Below, piece after piece: positions 55,404 to 64,000 of a DNA stretch of 64,000 bases; positions within the stretch are counted from its first letter, which is position 1, and the number at the start of each line of letters is the position of its first letter. A model generated the notes under the pieces. It made no database searches. It saw only the letters and a list, made by a program, of their open reading frames with translations, and was not told the DNA's origin. The position numbers and the translations under genes are program-made. Source of the DNA: Caproiciproducens galactitolivorans (GTDB taxonomy: Bacteria > Bacillota > Clostridia > Oscillospirales > Acutalibacteraceae); contig NZ_SRMQ01000001.1 in the NCBI RefSeq assembly GCF_004768785.1, forward strand, positions 372,001 to 436,000. The letters are read 5' to 3'.

Positions 55404-55444
55404 ATTGTTAAAAACTGCCGGCTTGTGCGGCGGGTTTTAACAAT
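55404..55444. terminator. Long terminator hairpin after dprA
   Basis: ATTGTTAAAA (55404-55413) and TTTTAACAAT (55435-55444) pair perfectly and enclose CTGCCG/CGGCGG with a 7-nt loop, one mismatch in 16 positions. The A and T tracts make it a usable terminator in both directions. Confidence 0.75.
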
Positions 55445-55522
55445 GTTTATGATTCTTCTATAGTAGATTCCCTTTTGAATAAGATACTATATTTTTAAAT
55501 AACGAAGAATGAGGTGATTTCC

Positions 55523-57604
55523 ATGTCAAAGCTAGTGATTGTCGAGTCACCGGCCAAGGCCAAAACAATCAAAAAGTTTTTAGGTCCGGATTATGATGTA
55601 ATCGCGTCTATGGGTCATGTTCGTGACTTACCGGAAAACCGTTTAAGCGTTGACATTAAAAATAATTTTAAACCGAAATATGATATTATAAAAGGAAAGG
55701 AAAAGCTCGTTCAGGAATTAAAGGAAAAGGCGGAGAAAAGCGATACCGTTTATCTTGCGACCGACCCGGATCGCGAGGGAGAGGCCATCTCCTGGCATCT
55801 TGCATATATTCTGGGGTTAGATATTACGGAAAACAACCGCGTTACGTTTAATGAAATTACGAAAGCCGGCGTTTCCAAAGGGATGGAGCACCCGCGCAAC
55901 ATTGATCTTGACCTTGTCAATGCGCAGCAGGCGCGCCGGATTCTCGACCGCTTGGTCGGTTATAAGCTCAGCCCTTTTCTTTCGCAGAAAATCCGCAGGG
56001 GCCTTTCGGCCGGGCGCGTGCAGTCCGTAGCGGTGCGGCTGATTGTTGACCGCGAGGAGGAAATCCGCGCTTTTGTTCCCGAAGAATATTGGACAATCGA
56101 TGCAAAATTCACTCCGCAGGGTTCCCGCAAGGCATTCGGCGCGACCTTCTACGGTAACACCGAAGGGAAAATGAAAATATCGAGTAAAGAAGAGGCCGAC
56201 AAAATCCTTGCTGACCTGCAGGATGCGGAATACTGCATTGTGAAGCTGAAAAAAGGGACTAGGAGAAAGTCCCCCGCGCCTCCGTTCATCACTTCCACTT
56301 TACAGCAGGAAGCGTCGCGCAGGCTTGGTTTTCAGGCTCGCCGCACGATGAAGGTTGCGCAGGAGCTTTACGAAGGAATTGAGATCGGGGAAATGGGTGC
56401 GGTCGGTCTGATTACGTATATGAGAACGGACTCTCTGCGTTTGTCGGAGGAGGCCATCCAAGACGCCGCTGAATATATCCGGGAGCGCTGGGGCGAAAAA
56501 TATCTCCCAAGTACCCCGCGCCATTTTAAAACCAAGGCAAATGCGCAGGACGGTCATGAAGCGATCCGTCCCACCATGCCGGAATTGTCTCCGGACAAGG
56601 TGAAGGACAGCCTTTCCAGCGACCAATATAAATTGTATAAGCTGATTTGGGAGCGCTTCATTGCGTGCCAGATGGCGAATTGCATACAAAGCACGACACA
56701 GGCGGAGATTCAGGCGATGGACTATATTTTTAAGGCTTCCGGCTATACCGTTACGTTCGACGGCTTTACGGTTCTGTATGAGGAAGGCAAAGACGAGGAG
56801 ACGGAAAAGGAGGCAACCCTGCCGCCGCTGGAAAAGGATATGCTGCTGAAGCTGAAGGAAATTACAGGGAATCAGCACTTTACGCAGCCGCCGCCGCGCT
56901 ATACGGAAGCTTCCCTGATCAAGGCGCTCGAGGAAAACGGGATTGGGCGTCCGTCCACTTACGCCGCCACCATTTCTACCATTACCAGCCGAGAATATGT
57001 GATACGGGAAGGAAAGGCGCTGAAACCGACGGAGCTTGGCGAGGTTTCGACCAAGCTGATGAAGGAGCGCTTTCCGAAAATCGTAAATGTCAAGTTTACC
57101 GCGCAGGTTGAAAATGATTTGGACAGCGTTCAAAGCGGAAAAACCGACTGGGTGGAAACGCTTCATGATTTTTACGGCGATTTTGAAAAGACCCTGAAAC
57201 AGGCAAAAGAAGAAATGCAGGGGATGAAAATCCAGCTCAAGGAAGATGAAACCGACATCATCTGTGAAAAATGCGGCCGCAAAATGGTAATCAAAACCGG
57301 GCGGTACGGCAAATTTATTGCATGTCCCGGGTATCCGGAATGCAAAAACGTGAAAAAGCTGGTGCAGGAGACCGGTGCGGAGTGCCCGAAATGCGGCGGC
57401 AAGGTCATTGTAAAAAAAACCAAGAAAGGGCGCACTTTTTACGGCTGTTCGGAATACCCGAACTGCGACTTTGTATCCTGGGATGAGCCGAGTATGGAAA
57501 AATGCCCGCGCTGCGGCAAAACCCTTTTGAAAAAAAAGGGGAAGCATCCGAAACTCTACTGCATTACGCCGGACTGCGGCTATGAAAAGACGGAGGAAGA
57601 ATGA
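55523..57604 (+). CDS. topA: DNA topoisomerase I
   Basis: Relaxes negative supercoils by a type IA mechanism. The 693-residue chain has the Toprim domain (VIVESPAKAKTIKKFLG, ATDPDREGEAISW), the catalytic Tyr299 in GLITYMRTDSLR, and GIGRPSTYAATISTI. Three C-terminal four-cysteine zinc ribbons are visible: CEKCGRKM...CPGYPEC, CPKCGGKV...CSEYPNC and CPRCGKTL...CITPDC. ATG 55523 is chosen over GTG 55514 because GAGGTGA (55511-55517) overlaps the GTG. It overlaps trmFO by 4 nt. Confidence 0.98.
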   Translation: MSKLVIVESPAKAKTIKKFLGPDYDVIASMGHVRDLPENRLSVDIKNNFKPKYDIIKGKEKLVQELKEKAEKSDTVYLATDPDREGEAISWHLAYILGLDITENNRVTFNEITKAGVSKGMEHPRNIDLDLVNAQQARRILDRLVGYKLSPFLSQKIRRGLSAGRVQSVAVRLIVDREEEIRAFVPEEYWTIDAKFTPQGSRKAFGATFYGNTEGKMKISSKEEADKILADLQDAEYCIVKLKKGTRRKSPAPPFITSTLQQEASRRLGFQARRTMKVAQELYEGIEIGEMGAVGLITYMRTDSLRLSEEAIQDAAEYIRERWGEKYLPSTPRHFKTKANAQDGHEAIRPTMPELSPDKVKDSLSSDQYKLYKLIWERFIACQMANCIQSTTQAEIQAMDYIFKASGYTVTFDGFTVLYEEGKDEETEKEATLPPLEKDMLLKLKEITGNQHFTQPPPRYTEASLIKALEENGIGRPSTYAATISTITSREYVIREGKALKPTELGEVSTKLMKERFPKIVNVKFTAQVENDLDSVQSGKTDWVETLHDFYGDFEKTLKQAKEEMQGMKIQLKEDETDIICEKCGRKMVIKTGRYGKFIACPGYPECKNVKKLVQETGAECPKCGGKVIVKKTKKGRTFYGCSEYPNCDFVSWDEPSMEKCPRCGKTLLKKKGKHPKLYCITPDCGYEKTEEE

Positions 57605-58938
57605 GTATCAAAGTGATCGGGGCCGGTCTTGCCGGGTGTGAAGCCGCGTGGCAGATCGCACAGGCCGGCGTGGAAACCGAGCTTTATGAAATGAAGCCTC
57701 AAAAGTACTCGCCGGCACATCACAGCCCGAATTTCGCCGAACTGATCTGCTCGAATTCCTTAAAGGCCGAACGTGTGGAAAGCGCGGCTGGCCTTTTAAA
57801 AGAAGAAATGCGCCGTTTGGGTTCCCTCCTTATGTCCTGCGCGGATACCTGCCGTGTGCCGGCGGGCGGGGCGCTTGCGGTTGACCGCAATGCTTTTTCC
57901 GAAGCGGTTACCAAAAAGATTACGGAGCATCCGCGGATCCATATTCATCATGAAGAAATTCAGGATATTCCGAAGAATGGCATTGTAGTTATTGCAACGG
58001 GGCCTTTAACCGCCGATGCGCTTGCCGAAAAAATAGCTTTCCTCTGCGGCGGGAGCCTCAGCTTTTTCGACGCGGCCGCGCCGATTGTAACTGCGGAAAG
58101 CCTTGCGATGGACAAAATTTTTGCTGCTTCCCGCTATGGAAAGGGAGAGGACGACGCTTATCTGAACTGCCCGTTGAATAAAGAGGAGTATGAGCGTTTC
58201 TATAACGCGCTGATTTCCGCTGAACGCGCCCCCCTTCACGAATTTGACGCAGCCGACCCAAAGGTTTACGAGGGATGTATGCCGGTGGAGGTTATGGCGG
58301 GCCGCGGGCCGGATACCCTTCGGTTTGGTCCGCTGAAACCGGTAGGGCTGCGGGATCCCAGAACCGGACATCGTCCGTGGGCGGTTGTGCAGTTGCGGCG
58401 CGAAGACAAAGACGGCACGCTTTATAATTTGGTGGGTTTTCAGACCAATCTGAAATTTGGTGAGCAAAAGCGGGTTTTCGGAATGATACCGGGGCTGGAA
58501 AACGCGGAATTTACCCGGTACGGCGTTATGCACCGAAACACTTTCCTTAATTCGCCGAAGGTTCTTCAATCCGATTACAGTCTACGCGCTAAACCGAACC
58601 TGTTTTTCGCCGGTCAGATTACCGGTGTGGAGGGGTATATGGAATCGGCTTCCTCCGGCATTATGGCCGGAATCAACGCGGTTCGGCGCTTGAAGGGGAA
58701 ACCCACGCTGACCCTGCCGCAGACGACGATGATCGGTTCGCTGAGCCATTACATTGCAAACGGCGGCGAGGCGGATTTTCAGCCAATGGGAGCAAATTTC
58801 GGAGTCATGCCGCCGCTGGAGCCTGCGGTTCGAGATAAAAAAGCGCGCTATGCCGCATTTTCAGAGCGTGCTTTACGGGATTTGGAGCAAATCATCGCGG
58901 CGTTTGGGTTATCAAGTAATTTAGAGGTGTTACAATGA
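57601..58938 (+). CDS. trmFO: Folate-dependent tRNA m5U54 methyltransferase TrmFO
   Basis: Makes ribothymidine at position 54 of tRNA using methylene-tetrahydrofolate and FAD. The 445-residue chain starts with the FAD fold IKVIGAGLAGCEAAWQIAQAG and has ELICSNSLKAERVESAAGLLKEEMR, and the later GRGPDTLRFGPLKPVGLRDP and GVEGYMESASSGIMAGINA blocks. Its one-carbon donor ties to the fhs product pool. Overlaps topA and plsX by 4 nt each. Confidence 0.97.
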   Translation: MSIKVIGAGLAGCEAAWQIAQAGVETELYEMKPQKYSPAHHSPNFAELICSNSLKAERVESAAGLLKEEMRRLGSLLMSCADTCRVPAGGALAVDRNAFSEAVTKKITEHPRIHIHHEEIQDIPKNGIVVIATGPLTADALAEKIAFLCGGSLSFFDAAAPIVTAESLAMDKIFAASRYGKGEDDAYLNCPLNKEEYERFYNALISAERAPLHEFDAADPKVYEGCMPVEVMAGRGPDTLRFGPLKPVGLRDPRTGHRPWAVVQLRREDKDGTLYNLVGFQTNLKFGEQKRVFGMIPGLENAEFTRYGVMHRNTFLNSPKVLQSDYSLRAKPNLFFAGQITGVEGYMESASSGIMAGINAVRRLKGKPTLTLPQTTMIGSLSHYIANGGEADFQPMGANFGVMPPLEPAVRDKKARYAAFSERALRDLEQIIAAFGLSSNLEVLQ

Positions 58939-59969
58939 AAATCATAGTGGATGCTTTCGGGGGTGACAATGCCCCGTTTGAAATATTGAAGGGCTGCGCG
59001 CAGGCGGTTGACGAGCTGGATATAGATATCCTTCTGACGGGCCGCAAGGATGAGATCCTGCGTGTGGCAAAGGAAAATGAAATTTCTCTGAACCGTATGC
59101 AAATCATTGACGCGCCGGATGTTATTACCATGGAAGACCACGCGGGGGAAATCATGAAATCGAAAGTCAATTCCTCTATGGCGGAAGGCCTTCGCCGCCT
59201 TGCGGCCGGGGAAGGGGACGCTTTCCTGTCCGCGGGCAACAGCGGCGCCCTTGTTGTTGGAGCAACCCTGCTGGTTAAGCGGATCAAGGGAATCAAACGG
59301 ATTGCCTTTGCACCGGTGATGCCGAAAAAGGATGGCTGCTTCATGCTGATTGACAGCGGGGCAAACGTGGAATGCAAGCCGGATATGTTGCGCCAGTTTG
59401 GCGTAATGGGTTCCATCTATATGGAGAAGGTTATGAAGATTCCGAACCCGCGTGTCGCGCTTGCCAATATTGGCACTGAGGAGCACAAGGGCGGCGAATT
59501 GCAACACGAAGCCTATGCTATGCTGAGTAAAACGGATCTGAATTTTATTGGAAATGTGGAGGCGCGCGATATCCCGATTGACGGGGCCGACGTAATTGTG
59601 GCGGACGGTTTTACCGGAAATACGATTTTAAAAACCTATGAAGGCGTTGCCATTTTATTGCTTGGCAAACTAAAAGGGATTTTTACAAAAAATATAATAA
59701 ATAAAATCGCGGCGGGAATTTTATTAAAAGATATAAAAGCGCTGATGAAGACGATGGATTACAATGAGTACGGCGGCGCTCCGCTCATGGGCTGTGCGAA
59801 ACCTGTATTTAAGGCGCACGGAAGCGCAAAGGCGAAAACATTTTTTAACGCTCTGCGGCTTACAAAAGCCTATGTGGATGGGGGCGTGGTAGATGAAATT
59901 GCCGCTTCCATTGCAAACTACCGGAAGGATCATGGGCAAGAACCTGTGGAAGATGTTTCAGAGGAATAA
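58935..59969 (+). CDS. plsX: Phosphate acyltransferase PlsX
   Basis: Makes acyl phosphate from acyl-ACP for phospholipid synthesis. The 344-residue chain has KIIVDAFGGDNAPFEILKGC, the AGNSGALVVGATLLVKRIKGI block, FMLIDSGANVECKP, NIGTEEHKGGELQHEAYAML and VADGFTGNTILKTYEG. It overlaps trmFO by 4 nt. The usual neighbour acpP is not found between plsX and rnc, which are only 27 nt apart. Confidence 0.97.
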   Translation: MKIIVDAFGGDNAPFEILKGCAQAVDELDIDILLTGRKDEILRVAKENEISLNRMQIIDAPDVITMEDHAGEIMKSKVNSSMAEGLRRLAAGEGDAFLSAGNSGALVVGATLLVKRIKGIKRIAFAPVMPKKDGCFMLIDSGANVECKPDMLRQFGVMGSIYMEKVMKIPNPRVALANIGTEEHKGGELQHEAYAMLSKTDLNFIGNVEARDIPIDGADVIVADGFTGNTILKTYEGVAILLLGKLKGIFTKNIINKIAAGILLKDIKALMKTMDYNEYGGAPLMGCAKPVFKAHGSAKAKTFFNALRLTKAYVDGGVVDEIAASIANYRKDHGQEPVEDVSEE

Positions 59970-59996
59970 ATTTCATTCGCAGTAGGAGCATATGTT

Positions 59997-60671
59997 ATGA
60001 AAGAATTGGAAGAGAAGTTAGGATATCATTTTAAAAATAAAAGCTATCTTAGAACGGCGCTCACGCATTCCTCCTATGCCAATGAAACCAAGGCGCCCGG
60101 AGGCAGCAATGAACGGCTGGAATTTTTGGGCGATTCTATTCTGGGTTGGGTAGTTGCGGATTATTTGTTTAAGCATTTTCCGGATCTTCCGGAAGGTGAC
60201 CTAACGAAAAAAAGGGCGGCGCTGGTTTGTGAAAAGGCATGCTGCGGCTTTTCCACCCAACTCAATGTGGGGAAATATCTGCTTTTAAGCCACGGGGAAC
60301 AGAATTCCGGCGGGCGTACCCGTTCGTCGATTCTTGCCGACGCATTCGAATCGATCATTGCGGCGATCTACCTAGACGGCGGATTGGAAGAAGCGCGGAA
60401 ATTCATCCTCCGATTTGTGCTTCCGCTTATGCAGTCGGCGAAGCCAAGGGCATTTAAGGATTATAAAACGATGCTTCAAGAAATTATTCAGCAGAATCCC
60501 GAAGAGCGTCTGGAATATGTGCTGACTGGGGAATCCGGACCGGATCATGACAAGCATTTCACGGTGGAGGTGCATCTGAACAGCAATGTGATTGGCAAAG
60601 GGGGCGGACGCAGCAAAAAGGAAGCGGAGCAGCAGGCCGCCCGTGAAGCTCTGGAGCTGATGGGCTATTGA
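59997..60671 (+). CDS. rnc: Ribonuclease III
   Basis: Cleaves double-stranded RNA in rRNA maturation and mRNA turnover. The 224-residue chain has the catalytic signature NERLEFLGDSILGWVVADYLF, LADAFESIIAAIYLDGG, and a C-terminal dsRNA-binding domain from DYKTMLQEIIQQNPEERLEY to GKGGGRSKKEAEQQAAREALELM. The stop overlaps the radical SAM start. Confidence 0.97.
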   Translation: MKELEEKLGYHFKNKSYLRTALTHSSYANETKAPGGSNERLEFLGDSILGWVVADYLFKHFPDLPEGDLTKKRAALVCEKACCGFSTQLNVGKYLLLSHGEQNSGGRTRSSILADAFESIIAAIYLDGGLEEARKFILRFVLPLMQSAKPRAFKDYKTMLQEIIQQNPEERLEYVLTGESGPDHDKHFTVEVHLNSNVIGKGGGRSKKEAEQQAAREALELMGY

Positions 60672-61675
60672 AGCACGCGAATGTGGCGCTTTTCGTACCC
60701 CATAACGGCTGCCCGCATAAATGCAGCTTTTGTAATCAAAAGAGCATTACCGGGCAGCAGTCGCAGCCTTCGCCGCAGGATGTGCGGGATGCTGTGCGGA
60801 TTGCAAAGGACAGTCTTGGGGACGAAACGAAAAATGCGGAGATTGCTTTTTTTGGCGGAAGTTTTACCGCAATCGAACGGGGCTATATGCTTTCGCTTTT
60901 GGAGGCGGCGTCGCCGTTTGTAAAGGACGGGACGTTTGCCGGAATACGGATTTCCACAAGGCCGGACGCTATCGATTACGAAATTTTGACGACATTAAAG
61001 CAATACGGCGTAACTGCAATTGAACTGGGCGCACAGAGCATGGATGACCGTGTGCTCGCGCTGAACGGCCGCGGCCATACGGCAAAACAGGTGGAAGACG
61101 CGGCGGAATTGCTTCGGTCGTATCATTTTACCCTTGGGCTTCAAATGATGACCGGGCTTTACGGTGATACCGCAGAGGGCAGTATGGAGACAGCGCGTCG
61201 CCTGGCGGCGCTGCATCCAGAGAATGTCCGCATTTACCCGACGATCATTATGCGCGGTACAGAACTGGGCGAACGGTACCGCAGAGGGGAATACCGGACG
61301 CTCAGTTTGAACGAAACCGTAGCGCTCTGCGCCCGGCTGCTTGATTTCTTTGAAGAGCAGAGCATTTCGGTCATCCGGCTCGGGCTGCATGATTCGCCGG
61401 AGCTGAAAAGGGACATGCTCGCGGGTCCATGGCACCCGGCTTTTCGCGAACTGTGTGAAAGCGCCCGTATCCTTCAGAAAATCGTCGGCTATTTAAAGGA
61501 ACATCAGATACCGAAGGGCAACTTATTGATAAAGGTCCATCCAAAATCAATTTCAAAAGCACTGGGGCATAAAAAAAGCAATCTGAATGCGCTTTTAGAA
61601 TTGGGCTATCCGACAACGATGGTACAAGATACCGGCGTAGCGGAAAACCGCTTTACGATAGAAAAACTGGGGTGA
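60668..61675 (+). CDS. Radical SAM protein, Elp3-like N-terminal domain type
   Basis: A 335-residue radical SAM enzyme. The cluster motif CPHKCSFCNQ lies near residue 14, followed by AFFGGSFTAIERGYM, IRISTRPDAIDYEIL, AIELGAQSMDDRVLALNGRGH and GLQMMTGLYGDT, which follow the pattern of the Elp3/COG1243 group. The acetyltransferase domain of full Elp3 is absent, so tRNA wobble modification as in Elp3 is not implied. A TTG start at 60668 overlaps the rnc stop. Genes of this kind often sit between rnc and smc in Clostridia; the function is not known. Confidence 0.88.
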   Translation: MKHANVALFVPHNGCPHKCSFCNQKSITGQQSQPSPQDVRDAVRIAKDSLGDETKNAEIAFFGGSFTAIERGYMLSLLEAASPFVKDGTFAGIRISTRPDAIDYEILTTLKQYGVTAIELGAQSMDDRVLALNGRGHTAKQVEDAAELLRSYHFTLGLQMMTGLYGDTAEGSMETARRLAALHPENVRIYPTIIMRGTELGERYRRGEYRTLSLNETVALCARLLDFFEEQSISVIRLGLHDSPELKRDMLAGPWHPAFRELCESARILQKIVGYLKEHQIPKGNLLIKVHPKSISKALGHKKSNLNALLELGYPTTMVQDTGVAENRFTIEKLG

Positions 61676-61679
61676 GTAT

Positions 61680-64000
61680 ATGCTGCTGAAGTCACTGGAA
61701 ATTCAGGGTTTTAAAACATTTCCGGATAAAACGACGCTCAGCTTTGACAAAGGAATAACCGTGGTCGTTGGCCCGAACGGCAGCGGAAAAAGCAATATCA
61801 GCGACGCGGTGCGCTGGGTTTTTGGCGAACAGTCCACCCGGGTACTTCGTTGCACAAAAATGGAGGACGTTATTTTCAATGGGACGCCTACACGCAAAGC
61901 GCAGGGATTTGCCGAAGTTACGCTGAATATCGATAATACCCTTCGCCAGCTTCCATTCGATGGCGACAGCGTGGCGATTACCCGCCGCTACTACCGCTCG
62001 GGCGACAGCGAATACTTAATCAATAAGGCCGCAGTACGGCTGAAGGATATTAACGAGCTGTTCATGGATACCGGTTTGGGGTGCGATGGGTATTCGATTA
62101 TTGGACAGGGCAAAATTGACAGTATCGTTGCCGCGCGTTCCGAAGACCGCCGCGAAATATTCGAAGAAGCCGCGGGGATTTCCCGTTTTCGTTACAGAAA
62201 GGAAGAATCGGAGCGCAAACTGAACCAGGCGCAGGAAAACCTGCTCCGGTTGAACGACATTCTGTCCGAGCTGGAAAGCCGAGTGGGACCGCTAAAGGAG
62301 CAGGCGGAAAAAGCGGAACAATATCTGGAATGGGCCGGAGAAAAACGCACGCTGGAAATTGGGCTGTGGCTCAATACGCTTAAAAAATTCGGTCAGATTC
62401 TGCGGGAGCATGAGGATAAAATCCTCATTGCCAGAAACCAGCACGAAACGTCCGAGCAGGAACTGGACGATATCGACCGGCAGATTGAAGAAAATTACAG
62501 GAAATCGGGCGAGTGCACCGCAAGGATGGATGAAATTCGCCAGCAAGCGGCGCAATTGGAAGAAAGCGCCGCAAAAAAAGACGGAGAAGCTTCCGTTTTG
62601 CAGAACGATATCCTTCATCACAACGAAAACATTGAGCGAATCCGAAGGGAAATCGAGCAAAGCAATCTTTCCGGCCAGGATATGGACCGGGATATTCTTG
62701 AAAAAAACAGGCATATTGAAGAAAAAAGCCAATACATAAACGATCAGGCGGCACAGGCAAAAAAGTTTGAAGAACAAATTGAGCAAATCCGGAAGGATAT
62801 GAGCGAAACAGCGGAAAAGATCGACGATTACACGCGTCAGATTGCTAAACTTACCGCGCAGGCAACCGAAGCAAAGGTTGCGAAAATGACCGCTGTTTCC
62901 TCGATTGCCGAAATCCAGCTCCGAATCTCCCAGATTGCTGAATCCGTCCGTTCAAAAAAGCTTCAGACCGAAAAGCTGCAAAATGCGGAAAAAGAAGCGA
63001 AAAAGAAGCTTGCCGAAGCCGACGAGCGCATCCATGCGCTTTCGAATTCGGTTAAGGGCTACGAAATGCGGCTTGCAACACGCCGCAAACGAATGGAAGA
63101 CCTGAAAAAACAGAGCGACGCCCTGTATCTGGATGCACAGGAGCATTCCCGACGCGCTCATCTTCTCGAAGAGTTGGAACGCAATCTGGAAGGATTCTCC
63201 CAAAGTGTCAAGGTGATTATGAAGGGAGCGCGCCGCGGTACGATCAGCGGGATTCACGGGCCGGTTTCTCGCTTAATCAAGGTGCCGCACCAATACGCGG
63301 TTGCAATTGAAACAGCGCTCGGCGCGGCAATGCAGAACATTGTCGTCGGCAATGAGCAGGATGCAAAACGCGCAATCCAACTTTTAAAGCAACGCGATTC
63401 CGGTCGTGCAACCTTTCTTCCGCTTTCCACAATCCGCGGCAGGGAGCTGCAAGAGACGGGACTTGAAGAATGTCCGGGCTATATTGGAACTGCGGTCAGC
63501 CTGTGCGGCTGCGATGAAAAATATAAGGATATTTTGAATTCCCTTCTGGGGCGCATCGCCGTTGCGGAGGATTTGGACAGCGCCGTTGCCATGGCAAAAC
63601 GTTATGGGTATCGTTTCCGGATTGTCACGTTGGACGGGCAGGTTGTCAACGCGGGCGGCTCGCTGACGGGCGGTTCGCTTGTGAAAAATGCCGGCCTTCT
63701 CAGCCGTGCTTCGGAGATCGAGCGGATGAAAGCGCAGGCTGCCGAACTTCAGGCGAAGGCGCAGGAAGCTGCGGCGGCTCTCAAATCCGCAACGGAAGAG
63801 GTTTCCGCTGCCGAAGCGTCGCTTTCCGCTTCAAAGGGTGAGCTAGCCACAGCGCAGGAGGAACGTTTCAAAATGGACGCGGAACGCGGCAGGACGGCTG
63901 CGGATTTAACCGCCGTCCGCAACGACCTCCTTGCATTGCAGGAAGAAGAAAAGGCTGCGACACTCCGGCTTAACGGCCAACGGGAAGCGCAGACAGACGC
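61680..64000 (+). CDS. smc: Chromosome segregation protein SMC, 5' part (runs off right edge)
   Basis: The first 773 residues of the ring-forming ATPase that compacts and separates chromosomes. LKSLEIQGFKTFPDKTTLSF and Walker A GPNGSGKSNI (31-40) form the head, with the Q-loop near GQGKIDSIVAARSEDRREIFEEAAGISR. A long coiled coil runs from about 170 to 510. The hinge domain follows (GTISGIHGPVSRLIKVP, ETALGAAMQNIVV, GGSLTGGSLV at its end), then the returning coil. The C-terminal half with the ABC signature and Walker B is outside the window. ATG 61680 follows GGGGTGA. Confidence 0.97.
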   Translation, partial: MLLKSLEIQGFKTFPDKTTLSFDKGITVVVGPNGSGKSNISDAVRWVFGEQSTRVLRCTKMEDVIFNGTPTRKAQGFAEVTLNIDNTLRQLPFDGDSVAITRRYYRSGDSEYLINKAAVRLKDINELFMDTGLGCDGYSIIGQGKIDSIVAARSEDRREIFEEAAGISRFRYRKEESERKLNQAQENLLRLNDILSELESRVGPLKEQAEKAEQYLEWAGEKRTLEIGLWLNTLKKFGQILREHEDKILIARNQHETSEQELDDIDRQIEENYRKSGECTARMDEIRQQAAQLEESAAKKDGEASVLQNDILHHNENIERIRREIEQSNLSGQDMDRDILEKNRHIEEKSQYINDQAAQAKKFEEQIEQIRKDMSETAEKIDDYTRQIAKLTAQATEAKVAKMTAVSSIAEIQLRISQIAESVRSKKLQTEKLQNAEKEAKKKLAEADERIHALSNSVKGYEMRLATRRKRMEDLKKQSDALYLDAQEHSRRAHLLEELERNLEGFSQSVKVIMKGARRGTISGIHGPVSRLIKVPHQYAVAIETALGAAMQNIVVGNEQDAKRAIQLLKQRDSGRATFLPLSTIRGRELQETGLEECPGYIGTAVSLCGCDEKYKDILNSLLGRIAVAEDLDSAVAMAKRYGYRFRIVTLDGQVVNAGGSLTGGSLVKNAGLLSRASEIERMKAQAAELQAKAQEAAAALKSATEEVSAAEASLSASKGELATAQEERFKMDAERGRTAADLTAVRNDLLALQEEEKAATLRLNGQREAQTD

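Overview
The window is a stretch of core chromosome from a spore-forming member of the Firmicutes (class Clostridia). It most resembles the Oscillospirales/Ruminococcaceae group; that placement rests on recalled gene order and protein sequence character and was not searched. Supporting signs are AGGAGG-type ribosome binding sites, TTGACA/TATAAT promoters, the sporulation gene spoIIR, a bacterial V-type ATPase operon, formate-tetrahydrofolate ligase, AddAB instead of RecBCD, TrmFO, Rex and an AUU-started infC. I see no rRNA, tRNA, CRISPR array, prophage, insertion sequence or secondary-metabolite cluster.

Layout, left to right. 1-2.7 kb: the 5' part of a chemoreceptor gene (runs off the left edge), a small Xre regulator and an S1-domain protein. 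2.8-6.0 kb: a lipoprotein cyclophilin, a DUF4870 membrane protein and pyrG. 6.2-8.7 kb (minus): lemA and a DUF2207 membrane protein. 8.8-12.7 kb (minus): an acn-icd-rex operon that makes 2-oxoglutarate under a probable Rex-controlled promoter. 12.9-19.8 kb: a TepA-like ClpP-fold protease, uppP, ftsK/spoIIIE, a ComEC-like metallo-beta-lactamase protein with DUF3006, and an SEDS glycosyltransferase. 20.1-24.0 kb: fhs-tsaE-tsaB-rpiB-upp. 24.1-24.7 kb: a small decay zone with a truncated methyltransferase-like start, a candidate yjdF-type riboswitch and a yjdF (DUF2992) pseudogene broken in several places. 24.75-28.3 kb: DUF4380 and tmcAL (minus), divergent from ackA. 28.4-37.2 kb (minus): nine V-ATPase genes in the order H-C-I-K-F-E-A-B-D. 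37.6-39.3 kb: the UPF0210/ACT pair (minus). 39.6-44.3 kb: PHP phosphatase, Lrp regulator with aminotransferase, ispE, free-Met-sulfoxide reductase and VanZ. 44.4-52 kb: spoIIR, addB, addA. 52-64 kb: infC-rpmI-rplT with an attenuator-like leader, then a TrmH-family methyltransferase, dprA, topA, trmFO, plsX, rnc, a radical SAM gene and smc (runs off the right edge).

Most genes are housekeeping: translation (infC, L35, L20, tsaB/E, tmcAL, trmFO), DNA topology, repair and segregation (topA, addAB, dprA, ftsK, smc), the envelope (uppP, SEDS, plsX, ispE), nucleotide supply (pyrG, upp, fhs) and energy (ackA, V-ATPase, acn-icd). No clear new defence or biosynthetic system is present. The points worth a second look are regulatory and evolutionary: the riboswitch-like leader in front of a dead yjdF gene, overlapping face-to-face promoters between ackA and tmcAL, palindromes on the V-ATPase and pyrG promoters, a Rex-like site on the acn promoter, a hairpin that can hide the spoIIR ribosome binding site, and the unusual four-helix c-subunit of the V-ATPase.
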